A DNA stretch of 64,000 nt from Actinoplanes auranticolor (lineage in GTDB: Bacteria > Actinomycetota > Actinomycetes > Mycobacteriales > Micromonosporaceae): assembly GCF_018332655.1 (NCBI RefSeq), contig NZ_BOQL01000005.1, positions 108,496 through 172,495 on the forward strand. Reading direction: 5' to 3'. Positions within the stretch are counted from its first letter, which is position 1. The number at the start of each line of letters is the position of its first letter. The position numbers and the translations under genes were made by a program. This document shows positions 8,334 through 17,968 of this stretch, piece after piece. Below the pieces are notes generated by a model. It ran no database searches and was not told the origin of the DNA. It saw only the letters and a list, made by a program, of their open reading frames with translations.

Positions 8334-9284
8334 TCAGAGCGAAGCGACGTCCGCCTGCTTGGCGCGGACAGCTTCGGCGGCCTCCTTGAGGCCGGCCAGC
8401 TCGCTCTCGGTGAGGTCGGTCTCGACGACCCGCCGCACGCCCTGCGCGCCGATCTCGGCCTCGACGCCGAGGTAGACGCCGGAGATGCCGTACTCGCCGT
8501 CGACCCACGCGCAGACCGGCATGACCGCGCCGGAGTCCTCCGCGACGGCCCGGGCCATGCGGGCCGCGGCGGCCGACGGGGCGTAGTACGCCGAGCCGGT
8601 CTTGAGCAGCGCCACGACCTCGGCCCCACCGTTACGGGTGCGGGTCACCAGTTCCTCGACCTTGTCGGCCGGGAGCAGGTCGGCGACCGGCTTGCCGTTG
8701 ACCGTGGACTTCGACGGCACCGGCACCATGGTGTCGCCGTGCGAGCCCAGCGTGAGCGTCTTGACGCTGCTCACCGGGACCTTCAGCTCCTCGGCCACGT
8801 TGTTGGTGAAGCGGGCCGAGTCGAGCATGCCGGCCTGGCCGAGCACCCGGTTCCTGGGGAACTGGGTGGCGATCTGGGCCAGCGCGGTCATCTCGTCCAG
8901 CGGGTTCGACACCACGATGACGACGGCGTTGGGGGCGTACTTGGCGACGTTCTCGGCGACCTGGCGGACGATCTTGGCGTTGACGCCGAGCAGGTCCATC
9001 CGGCTCATGCCGGGCTTGCGGGGCAGGCCGGCGGTGATCACGACGACGTCGGAGCCCTCGATGGCCTCGTAGCCCTCGCCGTTGGGGCCGGTGGTGGCCC
9101 CGACGACCTTGGTCTCGAAGCCCTCGATCGGGCGGGACTGGTTCAGGTCGAGCGCGAGGCCCTCGGGCTTGCCCTCGACGATGTCGGTGAGCACCACGGT
9201 CTCGAAGATGTCGTACTCGGCCAGACGCTGTGCGGTCGTGGACCCGTAGAAACCGGCGCCTACGACGGTGACCTTCTTGCCCAT
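8334..9284 (-). CDS. mdh: malate dehydrogenase (lactate-dehydrogenase-like type)
   Basis: A 316-residue NAD-dependent enzyme interconverting malate and oxaloacetate in the TCA cycle. VTVVGAGFYGSTTAQRL is the Rossmann glycine loop. LPRKPGMSR is the mobile loop with the arginines that select dicarboxylic substrates, supporting malate over lactate. The catalytic His is in TLGSHGDTMVP, and the NAD-contacting VSNPLD segment is present. This is the LDH-like MDH subfamily rather than the longer form common in other actinobacteria. The start at MGKKV was chosen because GGGAG lies at a proper distance; a GTG three codons earlier is also possible. Single gene, convergent with the Uma2 gene. Confidence 0.95.
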   Translation of the reverse strand: MGKKVTVVGAGFYGSTTAQRLAEYDIFETVVLTDIVEGKPEGLALDLNQSRPIEGFETKVVGATTGPNGEGYEAIEGSDVVVITAGLPRKPGMSRMDLLGVNAKIVRQVAENVAKYAPNAVVIVVSNPLDEMTALAQIATQFPRNRVLGQAGMLDSARFTNNVAEELKVPVSSVKTLTLGSHGDTMVPVPSKSTVNGKPVADLLPADKVEELVTRTRNGGAEVVALLKTGSAYYAPSAAAARMARAVAEDSGAVMPVCAWVDGEYGISGVYLGVEAEIGAQGVRRVVETDLTESELAGLKEAAEAVRAKQADVASL

Positions 9285-9384
9285 GTCTCTCACTCCCAGT
9301 CGGCGGGACGCTTTTTCCGGACCGTATCAGTCGGTTAACGGCGCATTACCGGGCAGGGCCGTCCGGGGCGAGGTAAACCACTGT

Positions 9385-9978
9385 TCAGCCGCTGACCTTG
9401 GCACCGTACGCGGTCGCGAACTGCACCGCCTGGGCCATGTCGATCTTGGTGGCGTCCAGTTTCAGCCCGTGCAGCGCGACCCCGTCCAGGTCGGCGCCCC
9501 GTAGGTCGGCGCCCTTCAGCACGGCGTCCTTGAGCCGGGCGTGCGACAGGTCGGCACCGCGCAGGTCGGCCCGGGTCAGGTCGGCGCCGGTGAGATCGGC
9601 CTCCCGCAGTCGCAGACCACCGAGCTTGGCGGCGGTGAGGTTCTGCCCGCGCAGCGAGACGAAACCCCAGTCGCCGCCGTCGATGGTCAGCGGCCGCAGT
9701 CCACAGTCGAGGAACTGCGAGCCGGTGAGCTTGCAGCCGGTCAGCGTGGCGTCGAAGAACGAGCAGCGCCGCAGCACCGACTGGGTGATCGCGCAGGCGT
9801 TCAGCTCGGCGGCGTTGAAGCGCACGTTGCCGAACTCGCAGTGCGTGAACGTGCTCCCGGTCAGCTTCGCCTCGGACCAGTCGACGTCGTGGAACGCGCA
9901 GTCCTCGTAGTGTGCGCGTTCCACCTCGGCGAGGGCCCAGTCCTGGCCCGCGAACGTCTCGTTCCGGACGACGTCCAT
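9385..9978 (-). CDS. pentapeptide repeat protein
   Basis: A 197-residue protein largely made of A(D/N)LxX-type five-residue repeats, clearest in ADLTGADLTRADLRGADLSH and again in LKGADLRGADLDGVAL, with less regular repeats in the first half. Such proteins fold as right-handed quadrilateral beta-helices. Size and single-domain layout resemble MfpA/Qnr gyrase-protecting DNA mimics, but many family members have no known role and I see no decisive residue. A short helix-like tail (MAQAVQFATAYGAKVSG) closes the coil. Its ATG overlaps the purH stop (ATGA), so it is the last gene of the purN-purH operon and translationally coupled to it. Confidence 0.9.
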   Translation of the reverse strand: MDVVRNETFAGQDWALAEVERAHYEDCAFHDVDWSEAKLTGSTFTHCEFGNVRFNAAELNACAITQSVLRRCSFFDATLTGCKLTGSQFLDCGLRPLTIDGGDWGFVSLRGQNLTAAKLGGLRLREADLTGADLTRADLRGADLSHARLKDAVLKGADLRGADLDGVALHGLKLDATKIDMAQAVQFATAYGAKVSG

Positions 9979-11576
9979 CAGTGGTAGAAGTGCCGCGTAC
10001 CGGTCAGGTAGACGGTCATGCCGGCCTTCTCGGCCGCCTCGATGACCAGGTTGTCGCGGATGGAACCGCCCGGCTGCACGACCGCCTTGACGCCGGCCGC
10101 GATGAGCACCTCCAGGCCGTCCGGGAACGGGAAGAACGCGTCGGACGCGGCCACGCTGCCCTTGGCCCGGTCCGCGCCGGCCCGGTTCACCGCCAGGTGC
10201 GCCGAGTCGACCCGGTTGACCTGGCCCATGCCCACGCCGACCGTCGCGCCGTCGTGGGCGAGCAGAATCGCGTTGCTCTTCACCGAGCGGATCGCCCGCC
10301 AGGCGAAGGCCAGATCCGCGAGCTCCTCGGCGGTGGCGGCCGCGCCGGTGGCCAGCGTCCAGTTCGCCGGGTCGTCGCCCTCGGCGTCGATGCGGTCCGA
10401 CATCTGCACCAGCACGCCGCCGCCGATCTGCTTGACCTCCGCGGGCGGCGGATTCCAGGCCGGCGCCACGAGCACGCGCAGGTTCTTCTTCTCACGGAAC
10501 ACCGCGAGCGCTTCCTCGGTGAACGACGGCGCCACGATCACCTCGGTGAAGATGCCGTCGAGCTGCTGGGCGAGCTCCACGGTCACCTGCCGGTTGACCG
10601 CGATGACCCCGCCGAACGCCGACACCGGGTCGCAGGCGTGCGCCTTGCGGTGCGCCTCGGCGACGTCGGCACCGACCGCGATGCCGCACGGGTTGGCGTG
10701 CTTGATGATCGCCACGCACGGCTCGGTGAAGTCGTTCGCCGAGCGCCAGGCGGCGTCCGCGTCGACGTAGTTGTTGTACGACATCTCCTTGCCGTGCAGC
10801 TGCTCGGCCTGGGCCAGCCCGGCGGGCGCGTTCGGGTCCAGGTAGAGCGCGGCCTGCTGGTGCGGGTTCTCGCCGTAGCGCAGCGCGGTGTCACGCTTGA
10901 GCGCGAGCCCGGCGAACTCCGGCCACTCGGCCGGCGCAAGCGTCGTCGCACACCAGTTCGCCACCGCGACGTCGTACTCGGCGATGTCGGCGAACGCCCG
11001 GGCGGCGAGCAGCTTGCGCTGCGTCAGCGTGAAGCCGCCGTCGCGCACGGCGTCCAGGATCAACGGGTACGCCGCCACGGACGTCACCACCGCCACGGAC
11101 GGGTGGTTCTTGGCCGCGGCCCGGACCATCGCCGGTCCACCGATGTCGATCTGCTCGACGCACTCGTCCACGCTCGCGCCGGACGCCACCGTCTCGGTGA
11201 ACGGGTACAGGTTGCTGACCAGCAGGTCGAACGGCTCGATCCCCAGCTCGGACAGCTGCGCGGCGTGGGTGTCCAGCCGCAGGTCGGCGAGCAGGCCGGC
11301 GTGCACCTTGGGGTGCAGCGTCTTGACCCGGCCGTCCAGCGTCTCCGGGAAGCCGGTCAGCTCCTCGACCCGGGTCACCGGGACCCCGGCGGCCTCGACG
11401 GTCGACGCGGTCGAGCCGGTGGAGACGACCTGCACCCCGGCGGCGTGCAGGGCCTGCGCGAGCTCGACCAGACCGGTCTTGTCGTACACGCTCAGCAGCG
11501 CCCGCTTGATCGGCCGACGCCCGTCCGCTGCGTCGCTACCCAGGCCTGGACTATCGGTCGGCGGAGCCGTGGTCAC
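9978..11576 (-). CDS. purH: bifunctional AICAR transformylase / IMP cyclohydrolase
   Basis: Catalyses the last two steps of de novo IMP synthesis. The N-terminal MGS-like cyclohydrolase part (about residues 24-160) has [15 protein letters not shown] and [13 protein letters not shown]. The C-terminal AICAR formyltransferase part carries the catalytic KHANPCG and the ending [13 protein letters not shown]...[11 protein letters not shown]. The length of 532 residues is typical. It begins with GTG overlapping the purN stop (GTGA) and ends overlapping the pentapeptide gene, giving a tightly coupled purN-purH-pentapeptide operon. The same purN-purH pair follows perM and sucCD in Mycobacterium tuberculosis, as I recall. 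Confidence 0.97.
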   Translation of the reverse strand: MTTAPPTDSPGLGSDAADGRRPIKRALLSVYDKTGLVELAQALHAAGVQVVSTGSTASTVEAAGVPVTRVEELTGFPETLDGRVKTLHPKVHAGLLADLRLDTHAAQLSELGIEPFDLLVSNLYPFTETVASGASVDECVEQIDIGGPAMVRAAAKNHPSVAVVTSVAAYPLILDAVRDGGFTLTQRKLLAARAFADIAEYDVAVANWCATTLAPAEWPEFAGLALKRDTALRYGENPHQQAALYLDPNAPAGLAQAEQLHGKEMSYNNYVDADAAWRSANDFTEPCVAIIKHANPCGIAVGADVAEAHRKAHACDPVSAFGGVIAVNRQVTVELAQQLDGIFTEVIVAPSFTEEALAVFREKKNLRVLVAPAWNPPPAEVKQIGGGVLVQMSDRIDAEGDDPANWTLATGAAATAEELADLAFAWRAIRSVKSNAILLAHDGATVGVGMGQVNRVDSAHLAVNRAGADRAKGSVAASDAFFPFPDGLEVLIAAGVKAVVQPGGSIRDNLVIEAAEKAGMTVYLTGTRHFYH

Positions 11577-12190
11577 GGAATGGAGACCTTTCTATCGGTG
11601 ATGGTCCAGCCTTCGCGCACCAGCCGGCCGACGTATTCGACCAGTTGCCGGCGCTCGGCTTCCTTGATGCGCTCGGTCAGCGTCTCTTCCGTGTCGTCGT
11701 CGAGCACGGGCACGCTGACCTGGGCGATGATCGGGCCGGTGTCGACACCGGCGTCGACGAAGAACAGCGTCGCCCCGGCGATCTTCACGCCGTAGGCGAG
11801 GGCGTCACGCGGGCCGTGGATGCCCGGGAACGACGGCAGCAGCGCGTTGTGGGTGTTGACGTAGCGGTCCCCGAAGGCGGCCAGGAAGTCCTGGCCGACC
11901 AGCTTGAGGAAGCCGGCCGAGATGACCAGGTCGGGCTTGTGCCCGGCCACGTGGGCGGTCAGCGCGGCGTCCCAGTCGGCACGGGTCGGGTAGGCCTTGA
12001 CGGAGTCGACGAAGGTCGGCACGCCGGCGGCGGCCGCACGGTCGAGCCCGGCGATGCCGTCCCGGTCGGCGCCGACGGCCACGACCTTCGCGCCGTACGC
12101 GGGATCCGCGGCGGCGTCGAGGAGGGCCTGCAGGTTGCTGCCGGAGCCGGAGACGAGGACGACCAGGCGGGCGGGCGCGGGGTCTGTCAC
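11573..12190 (-). CDS. purN: phosphoribosylglycinamide formyltransferase
   Basis: Transfers the formyl group of 10-formyltetrahydrofolate to GAR, the third step of de novo purine synthesis. Length 205 residues. [16 protein letters not shown] is the phosphate-binding N-terminus. [21 protein letters not shown] contains the catalytic Asn-His pair and folate loop, and [10 protein letters not shown] holds the catalytic Asp. The start is GTG. It is first in the operon and overlaps purH by four bases. No further gene of the pathway is adjacent. Confidence 0.96.
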   Translation of the reverse strand: MTDPAPARLVVLVSGSGSNLQALLDAAADPAYGAKVVAVGADRDGIAGLDRAAAAGVPTFVDSVKAYPTRADWDAALTAHVAGHKPDLVISAGFLKLVGQDFLAAFGDRYVNTHNALLPSFPGIHGPRDALAYGVKIAGATLFFVDAGVDTGPIIAQVSVPVLDDDTEETLTERIKEAERRQLVEYVGRLVREGWTITDRKVSIP

Positions 12191-12354
12191 CCGAGCACCC
12201 TATCGTCGTGGCCGCTGACGACGGCGAACGGGTCGTTTCGAGGACAGCGGAAACCGCTGATCATCGGTTAGGCTGCGGGCCGCTCACGTGATGGTCCACG
12301 TGCGCTCACTTTGCACATCACCGCATTGCGCGGATTTATCTGGAGGATTCGCCC

Positions 12355-12627
12355 GTGACGCCACCGCCCTACTACGGTCAGCAGCCGCCCGCAGCGCCGG
12401 GCAACGACAAGGTGACGCTCTGGGGCGTCCTCGGCATCGTGTTCGCCTTCTGCTGCTGGCCCCTCGGCATCGTCTTCGGCGTGCTGAGCCTGCTCGAGGC
12501 CCGCAAGGTCGGCAAGAAGCCGACCCTCGCCTACGTGACCTTCGGTGTCATCGTGCTGGCGCTGGTCATCAACATCATCCTGGCCGCCACCGGCGCGCTG
12601 GGCGACATCATGTCGTCGAACTCCTGA
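12355..12627 (+). CDS. DUF4190 domain small membrane protein
   Basis: A 90-residue protein with a Pro/Tyr/Gln-rich cytoplasmic head (PPPYYGQQPP) and two membrane helices, about residues 20-46 (WGVLGIVFAFCCWPLGIVFGVLSL) and 58-80. This matches the DUF4190 pattern: a short loop with basic residues (LEARKVGKKP) between the helices. GTG start with GGAGG eight bases upstream. It stands alone on the plus strand between minus-strand purN and perM. Two CACGTG palindromes six bases apart (12285 and 12297) lie in its upstream region. No function is known to me. Confidence 0.8.
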   Translation: MTPPPYYGQQPPAAPGNDKVTLWGVLGIVFAFCCWPLGIVFGVLSLLEARKVGKKPTLAYVTFGVIVLALVINIILAATGALGDIMSSNS

Positions 12628-12647
12628 CGATCTGAACGCACCACCGC

Positions 12648-12679
12648 AAGGGCGTCCCGGCAGCTGCCGGGGCGCCCTT
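12648..12679. terminator. bidirectional terminator between DUF4190 gene and perM
   Basis: A hairpin with outer stem AAGGGCG/CGCCCTT and inner stem CCCGG/CCGGG around CAGCTG lies between convergent genes. Confidence 0.65.
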
Positions 12680-12763
12680 CGCGCATCTCGGAGGGGCTCC
12701 CGCGGACGTCGGGCCAGCGCCGGACCGGAGGCGCCTTCGCGGATTCCTCCGCCGGAAGCCGGT

Positions 12764-14200
12764 TCAGCCGCGGGCCGGGGCGCGGAAGGCGCGGCCGGCT
12801 GCCGCGCCGATGCAGGCCGAGACCGTGACCACCATCGTCGCGATCAGGGCGACGTGCCACGGGACCGGGCCGATCTCGGAGAGCCGGCCGTCGCCCAGCG
12901 GCCCGCCCGACATCCACGACAGGACGCCCAGCACCAGCCCCGCCACCGGTCCCGACAGAGCCGCCGCGCCCAGCACCAGCGACCAGCTCGGCTCGACCGG
13001 CGCCGGGTCGCCGGGAGTGCGCCCGTGCACCAGGTGCCCGTCGACCACGTGGTGCAGGTTGACCAGGCGCCGGGTCAGCAGCCAGCCGGCCGCCATCGCC
13101 GCCAGCACGGGCACCGCCAGCAGCGCCGCGCCACTCGCGCCCATCGGGCCGTCCGGCAGGCCGGCCAGCAGCGGCACGGTCGGCAGCGGGCCGAGGGTGA
13201 CCTCGGTGACGCGTACGGCGGAGTCGGCCCCCAGCAGGAAGCCCGGGCCCAGCAGGTACGCCGCCGACCAGATCACGCCGTTCGCCCCGTACGCCAGGCT
13301 GAGCAGCGTGATGCCGGCCTGCCCGGCCACCCCGGTCCGGTACGCCGAGATCATGTCCGCCGCCTGCCCCCCGCCGATCGCCACGGACAGGCCGGCGAAG
13401 GCGGCCCCCGCGGCCAGCACGAGCAGCGCCGCCACGACGCCGGTCCGCAGGCCGTGGCGCAGCGCCGGCGGGATCCGGCGGGCGGTCACGACCAGTGCGT
13501 CGGTGCTGCGCAGCGAGCCGATCAGCGAGAACACCAGCCCGGCGAGGAAGAAGTTGAACGCCGTCCGGCCGGTGGACACCTCGGTGCCCTTGCCGTCGAC
13601 GATCAGGGCCGCCAGGGCGCCCAGCAGCGCGTACCAGATGCCGATCATGCCGGCCACCAGCAGGGCCACCCGGGGTGAGCCACTGCGCCGGGCGCCGATC
13701 GCGCGGGTGACGTGCAGGCCGGCGCGGTTGAGGCGCCAGCCGGCCAGCAGGGTGAGCAGCAACGGGGCCAGGCCGAGCGGGCCGATGGAGGTGCCGATCG
13801 GCACGCCGTGGCCGAGCAGCCAGCCGGCCAGCCCGGCGTGCGCGGCACCGCCCAGTCCGCCCTGGCCCTCCAACGTGCGGGCCAGCCCGATGACCGCCAC
13901 GACCGGCACCCAGGTCACCAGCGCGGCCCAGCAGGTCGCGAAGGCCGCGGCCACCGGCAGCGGAGCCCGGCCGGTGGACGGCGGGCGGCGCCGGCCGGGG
14001 AGCTTGACCGTCTCGTGGTTGCCGCGATCGAGGCGCACGGTGGCGCGATCGGCCGGGTCGACCCGGACGGTGGGGCGATCGGGCGCCGAGGGGCGCACCG
14101 TGACCGTCTCGCGGGCGGCAAGGTGAACGGCCTCGGCGGCCTCGAACTGGTCCTCCGAGCCGGCGGGTCGACCGTCGCGACGGTCGGGAGTGGTCGGCAT
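12764..14200 (-). CDS. perM: PerM-like DUF6350 membrane protein
   Basis: A 478-residue polytopic membrane protein. Residues 1-80 are hydrophilic and contain four spaced TV motifs (ETVTVRPS, RPTVRVDP, RATVRLDR, HETVKLPG). The rest is a series of about ten hydrophobic helices beginning PVAAAFATCWAALVTWVPVVAVIGLA. It occupies the place of M. tuberculosis perM (Rv0955) between sucCD and purN-purH, and that family (DUF6350) is linked to cell division under acid or persistence conditions in mycobacteria. Function here is inferred from family and position only. The repeated threonines in the head could be phosphorylation sites. The ATG start has a weak AGG ribosome site. Confidence 0.75.
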   Translation of the reverse strand: MPTTPDRRDGRPAGSEDQFEAAEAVHLAARETVTVRPSAPDRPTVRVDPADRATVRLDRGNHETVKLPGRRRPPSTGRAPLPVAAAFATCWAALVTWVPVVAVIGLARTLEGQGGLGGAAHAGLAGWLLGHGVPIGTSIGPLGLAPLLLTLLAGWRLNRAGLHVTRAIGARRSGSPRVALLVAGMIGIWYALLGALAALIVDGKGTEVSTGRTAFNFFLAGLVFSLIGSLRSTDALVVTARRIPPALRHGLRTGVVAALLVLAAGAAFAGLSVAIGGGQAADMISAYRTGVAGQAGITLLSLAYGANGVIWSAAYLLGPGFLLGADSAVRVTEVTLGPLPTVPLLAGLPDGPMGASGAALLAVPVLAAMAAGWLLTRRLVNLHHVVDGHLVHGRTPGDPAPVEPSWSLVLGAAALSGPVAGLVLGVLSWMSGGPLGDGRLSEIGPVPWHVALIATMVVTVSACIGAAAGRAFRAPARG

Positions 14201-14511
14201 CGCGGCCTACTTTTCCACGCCGGGCGGCCTGCGGCGACGCAGAAACGGCGACGCGCCGCACATCGACCACCGGAAAGCTCCGCATCCGAACGCCTGTGCT
14301 GACGGTCGCGCCGGCAAACCACCCGAAACGACCGCCCCAGGGGGCTCAATCCGCAGCAAAAGGTACGGTCCGCGACTCGTCCGCGGGTGGTGACCCGCCG
14401 CCGAGGACGGCTTCCGGGGCCGGGCGCGGCGGAAAGTCGCCGGACACAGCGACGCGCCGCGGTGCGGACGTGGACCGTCCGTGCCGCGGCGCGCCTGTGG
14501 CCGTACCAAGG
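14201..14511. other. intergenic region between sucD and perM
   Basis: About 310 bases. It carries the sucD terminator hairpin (14454-14492) and must contain the perM promoter, but I cannot point to a convincing -35/-10 pair. No small gene is supported. Confidence 0.5.
14454..14492 (-). terminator. terminator hairpin after sucD
   Basis: A perfect 9-bp base GCGCCGCGG/CCGCGGCGC is extended by a further mostly paired stretch (GCGGACG/CGTCCG with G-T pairs). It lies 20 bases after the sucD stop. An outer CACAG/CTGTG pair adds length. No T-run. Confidence 0.6.
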
Positions 14512-15393
14512 TCAGCTCATGACCTCGCGCATGAGCCGCGCGGTTTCGCTCGGGGTCTTGCCGACCTTGACGCCCGCGGCCTCGAGGGCCTCCTTCTTGG
14601 CGTCGGCGGTGCCGGCCGAACCGGAGATGATCGCGCCGGCGTGACCCATGGTCTTGCCGACCGGGGCGGTGAAGCCGGCGATGTAACCGACCACCGGCTT
14701 GGTCACATTGGCCTTGATGAACTCGGCCGCGCGCTCCTCGGCGTCGCCGCCGATCTCACCGATCATCACGATCGCGTCGGTCTCCGGGTCCTCCTGGAAG
14801 GCCTTGAGCGCGTCGATGTGCGTGGTGCCGATGATCGGGTCGCCGCCGATGCCGACCGCGGTGGAGAAGCCGATGTCACGCAGCTCGTACATGAGCTGGT
14901 AGGTCAGCGTGCCGCTCTTGCTGACCAGGCCGATGCGCCCGCCCGGGGTGATGTCGGCCGGGATGATGCCGGCGTTGGACGCGCCGGGCGAGGCGATGCC
15001 GGGGCAGTTCGGGCCGATGATCCGGGTCTTCTGCCCGCTCGCGACGTTGTGCGCCCAGAACGCGGCCGAGTCCTGCACCGGTACGCCCTCGGTGATGACG
15101 ACGGCCAGCGGGATCTCGGCGTCGATCGCCTCGAGCACGGCGCCCCTGGTGAAGGCCGGCGGCACGAAGATGACCGACACGTCCGCGCCGGTCTCCTTCA
15201 TCGCCTCGCCGACGTTGGCGAAGACCGGCAGCTCGGTGCCGTCGAAGTCGACCGTCGTGCCCGCCTTGCGCGGGTTGACGCCGCCGACCACGTTGGTGCC
15301 CGCGGCGAGCATCCGGCGGGTGTGCTTGGAGCCCTCCGCGCCGGTCATGCCCTGGACGATGACCTTGGAGTCCTTGGTGAGCCAGATTGCCAT
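14512..15393 (-). CDS. sucD: succinate-CoA ligase subunit alpha
   Basis: The 293-residue alpha subunit of succinyl-CoA synthetase, which makes ATP or GTP from succinyl-CoA in the TCA cycle. The CoA-binding Rossmann part has [20 protein letters not shown] is the conserved ligase signature, and the phosphorylated His lies in [11 protein letters not shown]. The family N-terminus [10 protein letters not shown] fixes the start. It lies four bases after sucC and forms a two-gene operon with it, ending at a strong hairpin. Confidence 0.97.
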   Translation of the reverse strand: MAIWLTKDSKVIVQGMTGAEGSKHTRRMLAAGTNVVGGVNPRKAGTTVDFDGTELPVFANVGEAMKETGADVSVIFVPPAFTRGAVLEAIDAEIPLAVVITEGVPVQDSAAFWAHNVASGQKTRIIGPNCPGIASPGASNAGIIPADITPGGRIGLVSKSGTLTYQLMYELRDIGFSTAVGIGGDPIIGTTHIDALKAFQEDPETDAIVMIGEIGGDAEERAAEFIKANVTKPVVGYIAGFTAPVGKTMGHAGAIISGSAGTADAKKEALEAAGVKVGKTPSETARLMREVMS

Positions 15394-15397
15394 GTCG

Positions 15398-16576
15398 TCA
15401 CTTCCCCGCAGCTGCGAGCTCGGCGGCCCGCTCGGCCGCACCGTCCATCGTGTCCACCCGCTGCACCAGCGGGTTGTTCGCCTGGTCCAGGATCGCCCGG
15501 CCGGCCTCGGCGTTGTTGCCGTCGAGACGGACCACGAGCGGCTTGGTGACGGCCTCGCCGCGCTCACCGAGCAGGGCGAGGGCCTGGATGATGCCGTTGG
15601 CGACCTCGTCGCACGCGGTGATGCCGCCGAAGACGTTCACGAAGACCGACTTGACGGCCGGGTCGCCCAGCACGATCTCCAGGCCGTTGGCCATGACCTG
15701 GGCGCTGGCGCCGCCGCCGATGTCGAGGAAGTTGGCCGGCTGGACGCCGCCGTGCCCCTCGCCCGCGTACGCGACCACGTCGAGCGTCGACATGACCAGG
15801 CCGGCACCGTTGCCGATGATCCCGACCTCGCCGTCGAGCTTGACGTAGTTCAGGTTCTTCGCCTTGGCCGCCTGCTCCAGCGGGTCGACCGCGGACTGGT
15901 CGATCAGCGCCTCGTGGTCGGGGTGGCGGAAGCCGGCGTTCTCGTCCAGGGTGATCTTGGCGTCGAGCAGGAGCACCCGGCCGTCGCCGACCTTGGCCAG
16001 CGGGTTGACCTCGACCAGCGTCGCGTCCTCGGCCACGAAGGCCTGCCAGAGCTTGACGGCGATGTCGACGATCTGCTCGGCGACCTCGGCCGGGAACCTG
16101 GCGGCGGTGACGATCTCGCGCGCCTTGGCCTCGGTGACACCCTCGTTCGCGTCGATGGCGATCTTGGCGACCCGCTCCGGGTCCTCCTCGGCGACCGTCT
16201 CGATCTCCATGCCGCCCGCGACGGAGGCGATGCAGAGGAAGGTGCGGTTGGCCCGGTCCAGCAGGTAGGAGAAGTAGTACTCCTCCTGGATGTCCGCGGT
16301 CTCCGCGAGCATCACCTTGTGCACGGTGTGGCCCTTGATGTCCATCCCGAGGATGTCCGTCGCCCGGGCCTGCGCCTCGTCGGCACCGTCGGCGAGCTTG
16401 ACCCCGCCGGCCTTGCCGCGGCCGCCGACCTTCACCTGCGCCTTGACCACGACCTTGCCGCCGAGTCGCTCGGCGATCGCGCGGGCCTCCTGCGGGGTCT
16501 CCGCGACGCCGCCGCCCAGCACGGGCAGGCCGTGCCGTTCGAACAGATCGCGCCCCTGATACTCGAACAGGTCCAC
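15398..16576 (-). CDS. sucC: ADP-forming succinate-CoA ligase subunit beta
   Basis: The 392-residue beta subunit of succinyl-CoA synthetase. An ATP-grasp domain fills the first 240 residues, starting [19 protein letters not shown] and including [18 protein letters not shown] and [19 protein letters not shown]. The C-terminal ligase domain has [11 protein letters not shown] and VNVFGGI. The GTG start has AGGAG at good spacing. It is the first gene of sucCD. On the minus strand about 130 bases upstream, TAGGCT could be a -10 box, but no clear -35 goes with it. Confidence 0.97.
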   Translation of the reverse strand: MDLFEYQGRDLFERHGLPVLGGGVAETPQEARAIAERLGGKVVVKAQVKVGGRGKAGGVKLADGADEAQARATDILGMDIKGHTVHKVMLAETADIQEEYYFSYLLDRANRTFLCIASVAGGMEIETVAEEDPERVAKIAIDANEGVTEAKAREIVTAARFPAEVAEQIVDIAVKLWQAFVAEDATLVEVNPLAKVGDGRVLLLDAKITLDENAGFRHPDHEALIDQSAVDPLEQAAKAKNLNYVKLDGEVGIIGNGAGLVMSTLDVVAYAGEGHGGVQPANFLDIGGGASAQVMANGLEIVLGDPAVKSVFVNVFGGITACDEVANGIIQALALLGERGEAVTKPLVVRLDGNNAEAGRAILDQANNPLVQRVDTMDGAAERAAELAAAGK

Positions 16577-16772
16577 GTGTCTCCTTTCGCTCGCGACGCT
16601 TGCCCCGGCAAGCCGCGTACCCGCGTCCCGACCTGATGTCCGCGGCGCGTCGTTGCGTCGCCGCCAGCGTGAGAGAAATGTCGGCCCTGGGGCCTCATTT
16701 CGCAGCCTAGCCACATCACTGCCGGGTCCGCCGCCGCGGGTGCACGGTGTGCAAGACCACACAGCCGCAGCG

Positions 16773-17336
16773 CTACGTCAGCGGGACGCGTCCCCCGGCG
16801 AAGTACGCGACGGCCTGCAGGATCTCCTGCTCGCTCCGGTCGGCGAAGTTGAGCGTCGCGGTGAAGCCGGTGCCGAAGGCGGCCTGGGTGACCATCGAGT
16901 CGAAGGCGGTGAACGCGCCCAGCTTCTGCTCGGCCCGGGGGTCCCGCGGCGCCACACAGAGCATCTTCTCGAAGCTCCAGCGCCGGCGGGAGATCATCCC
17001 GATCGCCTCCCAGGGCAGCCAGATGGCCTGGCCCCGGCTCGGCCGGGTCTTGATCCACAGACCGGCCGGCCCCACCGCGAGCACCGGGCCACCGGTGGCG
17101 AGCAGCCACACCTGCAGACCGACCAGGCCCACGAAGAAGATCGCGATGACCAGGAAGACCACCAGCAGGGCGAGCCCGTTCTCGGAGCCGATCGCGCCGA
17201 GGCCGAGCACGCAGCCGAGGAAGGCCAGCAGAGCCAGGACGAAGCCGCCGAGGACCACGGCGCGCTTGCGGAGGCTGGGCCGGACGATGAAGGGCTGGTC
17301 CTCAGGGATGCGCGGGACGACGGGGTAGGGCTGCAC
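16773..17336 (-). CDS. two-helix membrane protein with PH-like domain
   Basis: A 187-residue protein of unknown role. The N-terminus [16 protein letters not shown] is followed by two membrane helices (about residues 26-50 and 55-83). After these comes a soluble part starting [28 protein letters not shown], which has the strand pattern of the bacterial PH-like domains often attached to paired membrane helices. GTG start with a weak ribosome site. It lies between sucC and the B12 gene with space on both sides, so it is probably monocistronic. I would call it a conserved actinobacterial hypothetical. Confidence 0.7.
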   Translation of the reverse strand: MQPYPVVPRIPEDQPFIVRPSLRKRAVVLGGFVLALLAFLGCVLGLGAIGSENGLALLVVFLVIAIFFVGLVGLQVWLLATGGPVLAVGPAGLWIKTRPSRGQAIWLPWEAIGMISRRRWSFEKMLCVAPRDPRAEQKLGAFTAFDSMVTQAAFGTGFTATLNFADRSEQEILQAVAYFAGGRVPLT

Positions 17337-17492
17337 GGTGCGAGAGGCTACGCGGAGCCGGTGGAAAAAGTCGCCCCGAGTCGCGTAACCCCGGTACGGG
17401 GGCGTCGTTGAGTGTGATGTCGGAGCGCTGAGCGATGACGAGAGCGGCCGATGCCCTGTCGGTCGAGGGGTGGCGGCGGGGCATCGTGCATA

Positions 17493-17529
17493 GAGAGGCC
17501 GGACGTGTGAGGGGTGCGTCCGGCCTCTC
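17493..17529 (-). terminator. terminator hairpin after icmB-like gene
   Basis: A perfect 13-bp stem GAGAGGCCGGACG/CGTCCGGCCTCTC with an 11-base loop lies 34 bases downstream of the minus-strand B12 gene. No T-run. Confidence 0.65.
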
Positions 17530-17563
17530 CCTTAACTTCTGTTGACTCTTTGCGGTTATCCGG

Positions 17564-17968
17564 TCACGCCACTGGCGTGGCCACATTGGCGCGTACCCAT
17601 TCGATGATGGATGCGGTCGTCGCGCCCGGCGTGAAGATATGGGCCACGCCCATCTTCTCCAGCTCGGTTATGTCGTCGGCCGGAATGATGCCGCCGCCGA
17701 ATACCACGATGTCGGCCGCATCACGTTCCGCGAGCAGTTCCACCACCCGCCGGAACAGCGTCATGTGCGCACCGGAGAGCACCGACAGCCCGATGGCGTC
17801 CGCGTCCTCCTGGATGGCGGTCTCGACGATCTGCTCGGGCGTCTGGTGCAGGCCCGTGTAGACGACCTCCATACCGGCGTCCCGCAGGGCCCGGGCCACC
17901 ACCTTCGCGCCCCTGTCGTGGCCGTCCAGCCCTGGTTTGGCGACGACGACCCTGATCCGTGCTTGCAT
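17564..17968 (-). CDS. icmB: IcmB-like B12-binding small subunit of acyl-CoA mutase
   Basis: A 134-residue stand-alone cobalamin-binding domain. [11 protein letters not shown] contains the DxHxxG motif whose His replaces dimethylbenzimidazole as the cobalt ligand. LSVLSGAH and VFGGGIIP complete the B12 Rossmann pattern. The whole chain closely resembles the small subunit of isobutyryl-CoA mutase (IcmB) and the C-terminal part of methylmalonyl-CoA mutase. No large mutase subunit lies nearby, so it must pair with one encoded elsewhere. RBS AGGGG six bases before the ATG. Because related two-subunit mutases share this domain, the exact acyl-CoA substrate is inferred. Confidence 0.82.
   Translation of the reverse strand: MQARIRVVVAKPGLDGHDRGAKVVARALRDAGMEVVYTGLHQTPEQIVETAIQEDADAIGLSVLSGAHMTLFRRVVELLAERDAADIVVFGGGIIPADDITELEKMGVAHIFTPGATTASIIEWVRANVATPVA

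Noticed and set aside
12285..12302. Two CACGTG palindromes upstream of the DUF4190 gene
   Set aside because: Six-base palindromes are expected often in such DNA, and no regulator or promoter alignment supports a function; mentioned only in the gene entry.
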